Assembly (NCBI GenBank): GCA_003232385.1
Contig: QIJE01000006.1
Location: 71,336 to 119,049, forward strand
Source of the DNA: a bacterium
GTDB taxonomy: Bacteria; SZUA-79; Acidulodesulfobacterales; Acidulodesulfobacteraceae
Length of the DNA stretch: 47,714 bases
Direction of reading: 5' to 3'
In this document: one piece after another, positions 47,341 to 47,714 of the stretch
Layout: the number at the start of each line of letters is the position of its first letter
Numbering within the stretch: position 1 is the first letter of the stretch
Program-made: the position numbers and the translations under genes
The notes under the pieces: model-generated
What the model was told of the DNA's origin: nothing
The model's input: the letters and a program-made list of their open reading frames with translations, nothing else
The model's database searches: none

Positions 47341-47714
47341 TTAGGACTGACAAGGCACAAAGTAAAATCCGTCGATGTTGTTGTTTATCGAATATGTAAT
47401 AAGCATAACTGTCGACCGTAGAGCCGTTTGAATAAACATAGTCAATATTGCCTAAAGGTAGAATATACTCATTATTCGGAACGTCAAAACTCGGTTGTGT
47501 AAAATTACTATTAGTGGCGGTAGAGTTATCGCAAGTGGGAGTATATGTTACCGATGATGATATGATGCCGGGACCGACTGCAGTACCTGGAGCAAAATTA
47601 AGCCACCATGAATCCGAAGGTATTGTAGTTAAACCTATGGTTATAGGGTTCCCAAAGTTATAAGCCGTACCGGAGCCGTATCCGGATGATGGCATTAAAT
47701 AGTTCGGCAACACT
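47341..47714 (-). pseudogene. 3' part of a minus-strand gene of unknown function, apparently frameshifted; 5' end outside window
   Basis: From the right edge the frame reads leftwards through a Gly/Ser/Thr/Asn/Pro-rich, secreted-looking sequence (GYGSGTAYNFGNPITIGLT, SDSWWLNFAPGTAVGPGI, PNNEYILPLGNIDYVYSNG, VDSYAYY). Near 47390 that frame turns unnatural (KQQHRRILLCAL...) and runs on through the terminator to 47207. The next frame instead gives SINNNIDGFYFVPCQS and stops at 47341-47343, just before the terminator. A one-base shift near 47383-47395 joins YAYY to SINNNIDGFYF smoothly. The product could be a surface or pilin-like protein; no family is recognised. The apparent GTG start at 47713 is only the window edge. 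Confidence 0.6.

Noticed and set aside
47448-47663. 71-codon open frame on the plus strand at the right edge
   Set aside because: It is opposite the protein-like minus-strand gene and lacks any start signal.

Overview
The window is AT-rich bacterial chromosome, densely packed with core housekeeping genes and one complete rRNA operon. I see no transposase, integrase, phage gene or CRISPR array. The gene set points to an anaerobic, Gram-negative, delta-proteobacterium-like lineage: MlaEFD, lipoprotein and ExbBD (outer membrane), heterodisulfide-reductase-type iron-sulfur protein, archaeal-type split glutamate synthase, siroheme decarboxylase (Ahb haem route), DapL, MCP/CheV and c-di-GMP genes, and selenocysteine use. 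An uncultured sulfur-cycling clade such as Sva0485/Acidulodesulfobacterales is my guess from general look, not a result; the 16S rRNA at 19911-21465 would settle it.

Layout. 1-5404: a minimal lipid-transport operon mlaE-mlaF-mlaD (mlaE is cut by the window edge), then selD whose active-site codon is an in-frame TGA followed by a SECIS-like hairpin, then an ASKHA-domain ATPase of the RACo (corrinoid-protein activator) type. 5376-9266: rlmN (minus), cbiC, a lytic transglycosylase, pgsA, and a degenerate GGDEF protein (minus). 9376-14616: a fused HdrB-HdrC protein, a 452-base gap holding a broken small gene, and three-gene glutamate synthase. 14678-19789: zapB-like, zapA, 6S RNA, 5-formyl-THF cyclo-ligase, rny, ymdB, tyrS. 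19770-25050: rRNA promoter (its -35 lies inside tyrS), boxA, 16S, tRNA-Ile, tRNA-Ala, boxA, 23S, 5S, terminator. 25069-29295: prepilin peptidase, an exported TolB-like/propeller protein, tRNA-Met, a pilin-like gene (minus), a diguanylate cyclase. 29380-35302: cheV, bioD, dapL, folK, then speD and an MCP on the minus strand. 35433-47181: a small cytochrome c with its own promoter and terminator, then a long same-strand run: fused ahbA-ahbB, exbB, exbD, purB, purS, purQ, purL, purF, pyrE, a lipoprotein, nadB. The right edge holds the 3' end of a minus-strand gene, apparently frameshifted, with its own terminator.

The strongest leads beyond routine annotation are: the selenocysteine SelD that ordinary gene calling would truncate; a covarying U18-A917/C19-G916 replacement in the universal central pseudoknot of 16S rRNA, which also mismatches common PCR primers; the MlaD with a C-terminal region that looks like an outer-membrane beta-barrel; the AhbA-AhbB fusion; and the stand-alone RACo-type ASKHA domain beside selD. 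None of these proves a wholly new system; most of the window is ordinary core genome.
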